Of a stretch of 64,000 bases of DNA, positions 55,048 through 64,000 are shown piece by piece. The translations under genes were made by a program, and so were the position numbers. The stretch lies in NCBI GenBank assembly GCA_022661535.1, contig JAKULF010000008.1, forward strand, positions 3,224,001 through 3,288,000, written 5' to 3'. The stretch is from Eutypa lata (Eukaryota; Ascomycota; Sordariomycetes; Xylariales; Diatrypaceae). The notes under the pieces are model-generated. The model did no database searches. It was given only the letters and a program-made list of their open reading frames with translations, and had not been told where the DNA came from. Positions within the stretch are counted from its first letter, which is position 1; each line of letters begins with the position of its first letter.

Positions 55048-58002
55048 CTACATAACGATACAATCCCTATCTCTCCCACTATTCCCCTGCGCGGCGTTGG
55101 GTCCGCCAACGCTTCCTGCCGGGACCGAAACCGGTGGCGGCAGTCCGCCCCCCATACGCGCACCTCTCATAGAGGACCCGGGACTGGGAGTGCCGCCGCG
55201 CCCGACGCCCGAGGAGACGCTTACTCGCGGATCCGCCGCCCCCGCTATCGCCACCCCCGACCTGGACCCTCTCGGGCTGCTGGCGGGATGGCTCGGGTGG
55301 CCAGTCGGTGGGACGTACGGTGCGGCTTTCGAAGCCTGCTCGTAGCTGGGAGGGGCGTCGTCTACGTCCTGGTCCGCGGGCCTGTGGGTTCTCGGTGCCC
55401 CTGTGGGCGTGGACACGGGAGGCACTAGGGGCCGGACGTGCTGCGTGACGGGTCTCCCCATGCCTATGCTGTTGTTGCTGCTGCCGCCGCGTCCGCGCTG
55501 GTGTTGGGCGGCGGATGTGGTCCGAGGAGGAGTTGCGGGAGCGCCTCCGCCGCGACTACCCGTCACACCGCCGCCGCGTCCTCGTGTTGCTGGGGTACCC
55601 TGCCGGCCTTGCTGCTCGAGGAAGTGCTCTGAGAGCTGGCTTTCACGACGTCGGGCGGCTTGTGCCGTACGGTGGCGCTCGTCCTCTTCCTCTTGAAGTT
55701 GGAGGGCTAATGCTAGATCGCGGTCTTCTTGTTCATGGTTCGATGAAACAGCAGCCGGGGCTGACGGTTGCGTTGTTCCGGCCTGGTGGTTGCCGCGGGA
55801 GCGTCTATTATTCTGGACCGTCTGCCATTCGCTGCCATTCGCACGATTATTGGATCCCTCGTCGTACCAGGCGTCAGGAACGTTTGCTGCTGAAGACGTC
55901 TGCTGTTGGGGGCCGCCAATGACGCGGAAGTCGCCGGAGAAAAACTCCGCACGTTCACCCCTGACGTCCGTGAGGGATTCCCACACCACTTCATCATGGG
56001 TATAATAACCAGCATCCGTAACCAAAGTTAGGAGCTCATGTGTTTGTGGATGCCGGTATAAGGTCGAGAAATGGTCGTTACGGAATAAGATGGAGACTGA
56101 ACCTGGCCGGATGGATTTTGTAATCACATCTAATCCCGAAGGGGTTAACTGAGTTGCTGTTGAAGAAAGCCAAGCTCTGATCGTGATTATGTCCTGATAA
56201 AGTTGTTGTTCTGGTTCCGTAAGGCCAGCTGACTCATTGCTAAGTTTCTCCTCAAGCTCTTCCTCTCGGAAGAGAAGGCTCTGCACTTCATCATATGACG
56301 AACCTTGGCGACTGAATGCGTCATAAGCAGGGTCATCTTGTGGCGGTAGCCAGCCGTGTATTAATGGAATGGAGAATGTGGCATATAGTTTCAGGTCTCG
56401 AGTATTCTCAAAAGTTCCGGGTATTTGCGTGTTAGCGGATTTGCTCCTGTGAGCTTCTACTAGCTCAGGGGTGGGGATAAACCGGGGATTAACGTTCATG
56501 CCCGTTTGCAAACCCTGCATAAAATCATAGAGCTCAGTCATATCCGGCAATGCTGCATCGGGATCTGCTCGTCTAGGTGACATAAGCTCGTCAAAAACAG
56601 CTTCTAATAAGAGGTTGATGCTGATCTGTTCACGAGTTCGAAGTGTCTCGACCAAATTAGACGTCATCTGAGGAGGGACGGTCAAAGTGAGTGCATTGAC
56701 TAGCGCAACTAAGGGGCAAGGTCCGTTTGCGTTTTGCACTAGAATAGGTGATTTCCGACCTTTCTTTATAGTATCGTCAAACCAGTTGATGTTTTTGATC
56801 TGGTAGGTCTCTGATTTTGACTGAGGCCGTGATCGTGAAGGTGGAACCTCGTTTGAGGTCCGCGGCGGCAAAGACGGTGGTACTGGTGATGACGATGGTG
56901 CAGGTGCAGGTGCAGGTGTAGGTGCTAGTACCGGTGCTGGTGCTGGTGCTGGTGCCGGTGCCAATACTGGTGCCGGTGGTTGTATTTCTGTCCTAGGAGC
57001 AGTGGCTGATTCGGACTGTGCGTCATCGGCATCGGCGAAGTTCTCCCACGAATCTTGCTTCGACAGTGTCACTTTAGGCGTCTCTGGCAAAGGCTCATGA
57101 TCAATGAGATTCCAGCCTTCAGGCGGTATAGACTGTTCTTGTTTCCTGAATTCTGCTGGTCGCTTGCCGTCTCGAGTCAGTCCTAAGTCATCCCAGGCAT
57201 GCCGGTCGTCTATAAACTGCGCTTGCTCTATAGACTTTTCCGGCAAAGATGGTAGCGAAGGTTTCGATTGTCCACCTTCGTCCCACACTGGAGGTTCCTT
57301 TTCAAACGACAAGGGAGGTAAAGAAGGTGAGTGAGAGGCATGGGACGCTGACGGCTGAGCCGGTAGGACTCCGGATCCCCAAATATTCTTCCCCGAGTCC
57401 TGGTCGTTATTGGACACGGAAGGTAGGGGAGACGGAGTCTTTGAAGGTCTACCCTCGTCTAAGGCCGGCTGCCAGGGATTCGTGCTAGACTCTGAATCGG
57501 ATATTTGCATTTGGGAGAAGGCATTTATCGGCGGGGGCGGAGGAGCTTCGGAAGGCATCGCAGGCGCACCTCCTACAGGCGAACTTCCTACAGGCTTCCT
57601 TTTGAATGGGTTCGTTTCGGTACGAACTGGTCCTGGTACCAATGCCCTCGGTACTTTCTCATGCTGAGCTGTCGACTCAGCCGAAGTGGCTTCGAATTTC
57701 TTCTTGTTATTATTATCCTGCCACGGGTTCTCCTCGTCCTGCGCAAAGCTTGAAGAATGGGATGTTGGTGCAATTCCTGGGCGCAAAGTATCTGGAACAT
57801 TTGACAATGAGTTGGATCTGGCCATCTCGCTTGTGTCACTCTGCGTCTCTTGCGTATTGTCTTTGGTTCCCCATATTCGTTCGGCGTCTGGTTCGGAGTC
57901 GGAAGGTGACCATAGTTCTTGCCTAACTCCTTGCAGATTGATGCGGGGAGGGGCATTAGGGTCGATAGAGCCATCGCTAGGTATTGGTCTGCGTGTAACC
58001 AT
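55048..58002 (-). CDS. MINDY-family deubiquitinase with C-terminal CaaX box
   Basis: MINDY proteases cut ubiquitin chains, with preference for K48 linkage in the characterised animal and yeast members. This 984-residue intronless protein has the catalytic domain at about residues 408-690: NINWFDDTIKKGRKSPILVQ, then the nucleophile Cys429 in NANGPCPLVALVNAL, and the catalytic His644 in FRNDHFSTLYRH, followed by LVTDAGYY and VVWESL. The N-terminal ~400 residues are disordered, with a Pro-Ala dipeptide repeat (about 56,890-56,970). The C-terminal third is Gln-, Arg- and Gly-rich, with SNHEQEDRDLALALQLQEEEDERH, which looks like a ubiquitin-interacting motif. The protein ends CIVM, a good prenylation (CaaX) signal, suggesting membrane attachment. 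No frame break is seen over nearly 3 kb. Confidence 0.92.
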   Translation of the reverse strand: MVTRRPIPSDGSIDPNAPPRINLQGVRQELWSPSDSEPDAERIWGTKDNTQETQSDTSEMARSNSLSNVPDTLRPGIAPTSHSSSFAQDEENPWQDNNNKKKFEATSAESTAQHEKVPRALVPGPVRTETNPFKRKPVGSSPVGGAPAMPSEAPPPPPINAFSQMQISDSESSTNPWQPALDEGRPSKTPSPLPSVSNNDQDSGKNIWGSGVLPAQPSASHASHSPSLPPLSFEKEPPVWDEGGQSKPSLPSLPEKSIEQAQFIDDRHAWDDLGLTRDGKRPAEFRKQEQSIPPEGWNLIDHEPLPETPKVTLSKQDSWENFADADDAQSESATAPRTEIQPPAPVLAPAPAPAPAPVLAPTPAPAPAPSSSPVPPSLPPRTSNEVPPSRSRPQSKSETYQIKNINWFDDTIKKGRKSPILVQNANGPCPLVALVNALTLTVPPQMTSNLVETLRTREQISINLLLEAVFDELMSPRRADPDAALPDMTELYDFMQGLQTGMNVNPRFIPTPELVEAHRSKSANTQIPGTFENTRDLKLYATFSIPLIHGWLPPQDDPAYDAFSRQGSSYDEVQSLLFREEELEEKLSNESAGLTEPEQQLYQDIITIRAWLSSTATQLTPSGLDVITKSIRPGSVSILFRNDHFSTLYRHPQTHELLTLVTDAGYYTHDEVVWESLTDVRGERAEFFSGDFRVIGGPQQQTSSAANVPDAWYDEGSNNRANGSEWQTVQNNRRSRGNHQAGTTQPSAPAAVSSNHEQEDRDLALALQLQEEEDERHRTAQAARRRESQLSEHFLEQQGRQGTPATRGRGGGVTGSRGGGAPATPPRTTSAAQHQRGRGGSSNNSIGMGRPVTQHVRPLVPPVSTPTGAPRTHRPADQDVDDAPPSYEQASKAAPYVPPTGHPSHPASSPRGSRSGVAIAGAADPRVSVSSGVGRGGTPSPGSSMRGARMGGGLPPPVSVPAGSVGGPNAAQGNSGRDRDCIVM
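56885..56975. repeat. GGTGCT/GGTGCAG repeat encoding Pro-Ala
   Basis: An imperfect six-base repeat on the plus strand encodes alternating Ala and Pro on the coding strand in the disordered linker of the MINDY protein, just before the catalytic domain. Confidence 0.8.
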
Positions 58003-59413
58003 CGTCGTTAATGTAACGACGTAGGTCGTATGTCAGGGTCGGTCGCTTACGTTCCTGTCGAATATAATGTGTACGGTTTTAGCAATATATACCCAAAATA
58101 TGTTTCCTGGGTAGTCTGTCGTTTCAGTGTAATGGTGAAAAAGAGAATTGTGAGGTTAGAGTGGGTGAAGCGTTGTGTAGAGCCGCTGTCACCAGGCGTC
58201 TAGTTGCGTCATAAGAGCAAGTCAACCCTGCTAAGGACTCAGTAGTTGGTAGCAATGGCGACGAAACGTAATTAGTTGACTAGAGGAAATTCAATATACG
58301 GTTGGACCAGCAATAATTATGGGATGAAGCTGGGAGTTGAAGCTCTGTATAAAGTAGAATATCTAGGAAGTTTGCATGCAATTGGACGATCTATGTATGG
58401 TTAGAAATAGCAATAGCATAGCAGGATCCCGACTTCTCCTACTGAGAGCCTGTGAGGGTCGCTACGTAGTGTGCTGAGGCTGGGGCGGGTTCGCTGGAAG
58501 GGATTGTCTGCGTAATGCTTGCTTGATGTGGCGCTGTCCCTACTCTTGATTGGCCAATAGTTGTATAAGCAGGGGCGAGATTAGTGCACAATGGTACATT
58601 AGCCACTTTGAGTCGTAAGCAAATACATTTGGAAGGAGTTAACTAAGTAGACAGTTAGTTAGGCTACCAAATTACGGGTAGGCAACAGAATTCCGACATT
58701 ACCGAGGAGTCGATAAGGTAGTTTTGTCTTTGAGCCTTTACGAGATATTGTATTAGAAATACGATTAAGTCAATGTTATAATGTTTATTGTAAGGTTAAA
58801 TTCGGCTTTCCATGCCGATGTTCAACTACCAGACTACAAACTGTGTATATGTGTGGCTTAGAAAATCCGAGATGTCGTTCGCCACATTTTGAAGTCGGAT
58901 AGAACATCAGCCACATACATCCTTGTGCATATGTTTCCGCCTATCTGCGCGACTGGACTTCAATTCTGATTTATATATAGACTAGCTGAGCTAAGATCAG
59001 GTGGCATGGTTGTACTCTTGTTTTCCACAGGTTGATATGATTACTACATATAAAGCATCACATGCCTCTCTCCATTCCATTGGTTTATGCAGAGTCCAGT
59101 GTACCTATTAGTGTACGAAGTAGGTACGAGTCCCCATAGTTATTGTCATCTCCACTTTAAGAGCTTTCCCCACGTCGAACCCCTGCGGAAGAAACGCATG
59201 GTCCCTCACCAGCGTAGTTTACACGACGTAAACAATCTTCAGTTGAATGTACCCATCGATGACGGTGACATTCATTGCCTTTCTTAACAATGCACAGCAT
59301 CGTATGTTCTGGGAGATAGCAGCTTAACTCTACCGAACTACTACATATCTCTTCAGTCTTCTCGTGGCCATTCTAACACTAAAGCTCTTTTTACATTTTC
59401 TAACCCCATCATC
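58003..59413. other. Divergent promoter region, MINDY / 5-alpha-reductase
   Basis: This 1.4 kb stretch lies between two gene starts. ORFs near 59,087-59,287 have no gene-like features. No repeats or RNA genes are visible. Confidence 0.5.
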
Positions 59414-60327
59414 ATGGCTATCGTTCAGGATTGGCTTCCCGCCAGCCGTGGAAATTATGACACGCTAGTCTTCTGGTGGCAGTTCTACCCCCTCGTAAGA
59501 CGACCCCTTTTCGCGTAATCTAGGTACATACACACTAACTTCACGCGTAGATGGGATCCCTTCAATGGCTGGTCTCATGGTATGGCATGGGAAAGACTTC
59601 GGTTAAAAGCAAATTCAACATCCCAGGCAGAATTGCCTGGTTCACCATGGAGGTTCCGGGTTTCATGACCCTCCTTTACTACATGAAGACCTTGCCACTT
59701 GAGCATGGCATCACAGATCTTCCGTGGCAGAACAAGGTTTTGGCTGGTCTCTTCGTCATTCACTATACCTACCGTGCTGTCATCTTCCCCTTCATCCAGC
59801 CGTCCATGTCGCCCATCCATTTCCTGGTATGGAGCAACGCCATCATGTTCCAAGTCTGCAACGGAAGCGCAATCGGCGGCTGGCTGGCAGCATATGGCCC
59901 GACGACGTCGGAGGAGTGGCAGGCGCAGTCGTCGACGCTGCAGTTCGCCGTCGGCCTGGTCCTGTTCTACGTCGGGCTCACCGGGAACTACTTCTCCGAC
60001 GAGGAGCTGCGGGAGATCCGCAGGAACGAGCAGCGCCGGCAGGAGAAGCTAAAGCAGAAGGGTCACACCAACATCGAGAAGCACTACGAAGTCCCCAACA
60101 ACGGCCTGTTCAGACACATGCTCTACCCGCACTACTTCATGGAGTGGGTCGAGTGGCTCGGGTTCTGGGTTGCCGCGGGCGTCTCCTGCACCCCCGCGAG
60201 GTGCTTCCTTCTCAATGAGGTCTTCGCCATGTTCCCTCGCGCCGTCTCGGGTGGCAAGTGGTACAAGGAGAAGTTTGGCGAGGAGAAGGTCAAGGGGAAG
60301 TACGTCATTATCCCGGGCATCTACTGA
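59414..60327 (+). CDS. 3-oxo-5-alpha-steroid 4-dehydrogenase family protein (steroid 5-alpha-reductase-like)
   Basis: The family reduces C=C bonds conjugated to a carbonyl using NADPH in the ER membrane; in fungi the substrate of these DET2/SRD5A-like proteins is usually unknown. Exons are 59414-59494 and 59551-60327 with a 56-nt intron (ACTAAC branch), giving 285 residues. Five or six membrane segments are visible. The C-terminal domain carries GLTGNYFSDEELREIRRN, then HYEVPNNGLFRHMLYPHYFMEWVEWLGFW, which matches the conserved cofactor/substrate region of 5-alpha-reductases (the N-x-G-L-F...P-H-Y-x-x-E pattern), and ends YKEKFGEEKVKGKYVIIPGIY. No frame break is seen. Confidence 0.88.
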
Positions 60328-60787
60328 TGCCCGATGAATGCCTCCCACAACTACACGAACCGGGTATTCACCTTCATGACTACTATTGTGTATTGATGAG
60401 GTTGATGTGCGTCCTCGCTTATGTTGGTAGTGGATAGCCTTGTACTTTTGGATTTAATTGTAATAAGTAAAGGGGTCAACGACAGCGAATTACTTTGTCG
60501 TGGTTGAAGGTTATAGATTGCTGGTGTAGTTGTTATCCTGTATCCTCTTCCAGTTACGTTCATTTGATGTTAGTCTAATCAGGCATATCGTAAATCACAT
60601 CAACGACTTGAGGCTGTGATCAAGCCAATATAATATTGCCACATCAGACGGTATTGTTTGACGTCAGAAGACTCTTGGAGACTACAATCTAGAAGATCTA
60701 ATTCGGCCTATAAACTAACGCATCTCATCAATATCAAGCTCCCCAATAATTCCAGGGGCAAATAATAATGTCCCAACTCCTCTACAT
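60328..60787. other. Intergenic between convergent genes
   Basis: These are the 3' flanks of the 5-alpha-reductase-like gene (+) and the unknown gene (-). No feature is visible. Confidence 0.5.
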
Positions 60788-61306
60788 CTAGAGACCTAGG
60801 TTCCTCATAGACGAAGTTAAAGAATCAGTGGACCCCTTAGTCAAATAATCCAACACCTTCAAAGCCACGATAGCACAGTAGCCCCTAGTCGGCCGCCAGT
60901 CGCCCGCCCAGAGGCCATCTCCCATCTGGTTAAAAAGGAAGAAATGGTTGACGTAGGTCATAGTGCAGCTGTTCCCAACCTCATCCTCGTCATCCGCAGC
61001 CTCCACATCTCCGTCGAACCGGAAGTACAGCTCCACGTCGATATGCGGGCAGCGATCCGGAGGGGCGTCTCTGCGGACGCAGCGCTCTCCCTTGCTCATG
61101 ATGGCCTCCGTGTATTCGTAGAACGCCCAGTCCTTGCGCTGTGCTTCCAGCCACCGCCGCGTCTCGGACGGCGACTTGCGGATCAGGTTCCCGATGCTGG
61201 CCTCGTCGTAGGGGTAGTTGATGAGGAGGGCGTATTGCGCGGCGGCTTTCGGGTCGTGTGGCATGTCCGGCTCCAAGTTGATGGTGATCCCCTTGAATAC
61301 CGGCAT
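60788..61306 (-). CDS. Unknown 172-residue protein
   Basis: I do not recognise the family. It is a single exon from an ATG at 61306. It starts MPVFKGITINLEPDMPHDPK, has a helical WLEAQRKDWAFYEYTEAIMSKGE segment, and ends with a hydrophobic VNHFFLFNQMG...YCAIVALKVLDYLTKG region. There is no signal peptide or membrane segment. Codon usage is GC3-rich like neighbouring genes, and the frame is the only long one compatible with it, so I consider it a real gene. Confidence 0.6.
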   Translation of the reverse strand: MPVFKGITINLEPDMPHDPKAAAQYALLINYPYDEASIGNLIRKSPSETRRWLEAQRKDWAFYEYTEAIMSKGERCVRRDAPPDRCPHIDVELYFRFDGDVEAADDEDEVGNSCTMTYVNHFFLFNQMGDGLWAGDWRPTRGYCAIVALKVLDYLTKGSTDSLTSSMRNLGL

Positions 61307-62685
61307 GGTGCGATTCGTGTCATCATCGCCCCTGTGAGCTTCGGCGATGACGGCTTTCTAAATGACCGTGACAATTATTTTCAACACATCTTACCTATTA
61401 AACAGGGCTCTTCTTGCCTTCACATTTGCAGTTAACTTACGACTAGACTCCATTCAGTTTGTGCCTAACTCCTTATTAGCACGGCTTATTACACATATGG
61501 AATTGTTGCACGTAATAATACCTTCCCATAATCGGCCCACTGATCGTTTCGTTCTTGACGGATGGACAATCCTACGAGCTTTCCTAGAGCCCTTTCATAC
61601 GCGACCTGCTGGGTCATATTAGGTGGGGACTTGAATTATTGGCTCTATGATGGATTATGTATCACATATGACCGTGTTCTACTGGTATAAGAAGTTATTG
61701 TTTTATCGTAGTGTCAGTAGCCTGTATGCGTTTTGGTAGTATTAATTAGATGGAAGCCTATCTTGTAGGTCCCCTATTTATACTATTTGCAAAAGGTTTG
61801 TTTTATGGTTCATCTTCAGATTAGATTGCCTACTTTTAGTAGACACGGATTGCAATCGCCTCAAATGCTAGCCTTTGCATACACAACCAGCCGAAGGTTA
61901 CCTCAGAACATATGACGCATACCCTCACCAAGGTTGCATTTGGGAAGTGTTGTTACAACACAATCTACACCTAGTCAATCGAGGCTGTGCAGTTTCCATA
62001 CTTCTGACTGGCAAGAAGCGGCTCATTGTGGAACCACCCGACATAATTAGGGGTTTAACAACTATAATTATGGGGGTTTCAAAGATGTGATTGTCAACTT
62101 CCACTGCGCTTCCAACAGGTATTCAAACCAATGTATCTCCGGTGAGCTTCATCTCTATTGTTGTTGTCTCTGAGGCAATTTTCTTTACCGCTCATTTTAT
62201 GAATGCGACTGACTCTCCTTAATTATAGAAGAAGGTATAGTCAGGGCATAGTCGGGGTTAGAGCCTAACAGTGAGCCTTATGAAACAGTTGTAGAGAAAT
62301 CTATTCGATAAGTGCTACCAAACTTCACATCGTCACGAACATAATTACACAGAGTATTGATTGGCTTTCGCCTAACCCCTAGTGTGTAACGACAACTCCC
62401 TTCCACGATTACCATATCATAAAGCATCATGGTTGGTTATTTACTTGCCCGCATATCTGATGGCCTCAAATGATTGATATATTTGTGCTTTTTGTTTCTA
62501 GGCTCATTTTATTATCATTTCATCCGTGAGCTACAGCGTGTAGGCATACATAACTGAGCCCCTGTACACTGCTTGGAACGAGACCTTTCTTGTTCTTTCA
62601 TGTAGCTAGCTACCTTACTTAGATACCTTCAGATTAAGAGGATGAGAATATCCTAATGGCAAACAACTGAGAATCGAGTGATCAT
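61307..62685. other. Intergenic, no supported gene
   Basis: These 1.4 kb of AT-rich sequence between two minus-strand genes contain only short ORFs. It includes the 3' flank of the P450 gene and the promoter of the unknown gene. No repeats are visible. Confidence 0.5.
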
Positions 62686-64000
62686 TCACCACACCCGCTT
62701 CCATCTAATTTTCATATCGCGATCAGGAGGCATGGCCTCAGCTCCTGCATAGTCCTCGTTGTCTTGGGCAGGTCGATCCGACGGTGATCCGTCCAATTTT
62801 GTCCACTCGACAAACTCTAGATCGAACTTAGATATCACCAAGCCTAGTGTGATGATAATCTCCTGCTTGGCAAAATGACGTCCCGGGCATACCGGCAATC
62901 CACCACCTGAAGATAATATTAGTTTTCATATGTAACTGGTTAAAAGGGGGGAGTAGGCGTCATTACCGTATGGAAAGAACGTGCTTGATCGTCCAGCCAT
63001 GGTAAACTCTCGCTTCTGAACCACGTTGCCTTCCTCATCTTTCGACTCGACATACTTGATATGTCTTTCAGCCCAAAATTCCGAGGCAGGATGGTCAGTG
63101 ACACCCCACGCCGCTTCTTCGGTATGAGCGATTTGCATCGGTGCCTCGATCAAAGATCCTTTTTTTATCATGTACCCGTCCAGCGTCATAGGTTCCGTTA
63201 CCTCTCGTACGATATTGAATGACATGTGTAGGCGCAAGGTCTCTACATACACCGACTGTAGCAGGGGCAGCGAAATGAGCTTCTGGATGTTGATACTCTT
63301 TTTCCGGTTTCTAGATTCACCACGATGGCCGTCTGGACCTCATCCCTCAAGGCTCTGTATAGCGCTGGGTCGCGAGCTACTTCCATTATTGCCCATGTTG
63401 TAATTGGGATCGTGTTGGTGTTCGCACTTGGTCATGATTCAGCTTGGTTCTTTCTGGAAGGAGCAAGAAAAGGTGGCTAACTCACGCGAACACAATCTGG
63501 CCTACCATCGCAGCAGCGGTCCTACGGCGGAAGCCGCTATCTATAAGCCACTTGGCAATTTCTCGCAAAACTGATGCACCGAAAAGGGGATCCCATTCGG
63601 TTTCAGTTCGTTTACTCCAGTCAAAGTTTTCAAAGGCGGAATCCAGGTACCTTTCCACCATGGTGAAGTAACGGTCGCGGGCTCTGTACGGCTTTGGGTT
63701 CCACCATTTAGGGACGCCCCTGAACAACGGCGCGACAGCGGCTTCGAACCCCAGAAACCGTCTAGGAAATCGGGGTTGAGCTCAAAGGGCTTAAGGCCGC
63801 ATAAAGCCTCGGTGGCGCTCTGTCCCATTTGGTATCTGGATAGTAGGGTAAGGTATTCATTCATAGCTATAGGTATTGCGGAAACAAGCCTAGCTTACCT
63901 GCAGAAGTTGACAAGACTCAGGGTGACCCATTCGCCGATAGGCTGGTTATCAAATTCCTTGAGCATCCTACCATAGTAGATTTCCGAGAGTCGATTTGTG
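62686..64000 (-). CDS. Cytochrome P450, 5' part beyond the window, two apparent frameshifts
   Basis: A heme-thiolate monooxygenase. Visible exons on the minus strand are 64000-63899 (open at the window end), 63835-63486, 63426-62967 and 62906-62686, with introns of 63, 59 and 60 nt. The I-helix region reads AANTNTIPITTWAIMEVARDP, the ExxR motif is in YVETLRLHMSFN, and the heme loop is FFPYGGGLPVCPGRHFAKQE, split by the last intron. The motifs resemble fungal P450s often labelled 7-alpha-hydroxylase- or prostacyclin-synthase-like (CYP7/CYP8-like), but the substrate is unknown. Two frame breaks: a C4 run at 63749-63752 (one base short, restores FWGFEAAVAPLFRG) and a T5 run at 63299-63303 (one short, restores TGKKSINIQKL). 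The N-terminal membrane anchor and helices A-D lie outside the window. Confidence 0.85.

Noticed and set aside
55097..55922. Plus-strand ORFs of up to 135 codons opposite the MINDY gene
   Set aside because: They are Pro/Arg/Gly-rich shadows of the low-complexity C-terminal part of the MINDY coding strand.
59414..64000. Possible steroid/terpenoid biosynthetic cluster (5-alpha-reductase-like enzyme, unknown protein, P450)
   Set aside because: No core synthase (terpene cyclase, PKS or NRPS) is in the window, the genes are widely spaced and in different orientations, and a MINDY housekeeping gene is adjacent. The region beyond 64,000 would have to be seen.

Overview
The window is nuclear DNA of a filamentous ascomycete (Pezizomycotina, most likely Sordariomycetes). 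The evidence is spliceosomal introns mostly of 49-245 nt with GTAAGT-type donors and CTAAC-like branch sites, long introns-free exons, Zn2Cys6, HET, helo-like and Atg27 proteins typical of that group, and no operon-like packing. About 20 protein genes can be supported. I found no rRNA, convincing tRNA, CRISPR array or intact transposon.

Layout. Left part (1-11,015): mitochondrial phosphate carrier (+), a short-chain dehydrogenase (-), a secreted GH12 beta-glucanase (+) and an F-box/leucine-rich-repeat protein (-). Then a gene-poor stretch (11,016-25,266) broken only by a C2H2 transcription factor (-) and two short related Cys-rich ORFs (+), the second of which seems to have lost its start codon. 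Middle (25,267-45,465): eIF2B gamma (-) and a peroxin-22-like protein (+) in divergent orientation, the SAGA subunit Spt20 (+) with long glutamine tracts, autophagy protein Atg27 (+), an unknown membrane-anchored protein (+), then a HET-domain protein (+) facing a helo-like/STAND N-terminal protein (-). Right part (45,466-64,000): a DEDDy exonuclease with HRDC domain (-), a Ser/Thr-rich single-pass membrane protein (-), a GT32 glycosyltransferase (+), a Zn2Cys6 regulator (-), a MINDY deubiquitinase with a C-terminal CaaX box (-), a steroid 5-alpha-reductase-like enzyme (+), an unknown protein (-) and a cytochrome P450 (-) cut by the window end.

Most genes are unrelated housekeeping or accessory genes; I see no convincing metabolic cluster. 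The one neighbourhood that suggests joint function is the HET / helo-like pair at 41,293-45,465, both families being linked to non-self recognition and programmed cell death in fungi.

The most striking signal is technical or evolutionary: ten otherwise well-conserved genes are each broken by one to three single-base frameshifts, fourteen in all, every one lying in a 4-5 base homopolymer (or a C4G5 junction). Twelve are missing bases and two are extra bases. In every complete gene, correcting them gives an uninterrupted frame of the expected family length. The simplest reading is uncorrected homopolymer-length errors in the assembly. I did not find a clearly new biological system; the best candidates for something undescribed are the small Cys-rich pair at 21.5-23.0 kb and the HET/helo-like pair.
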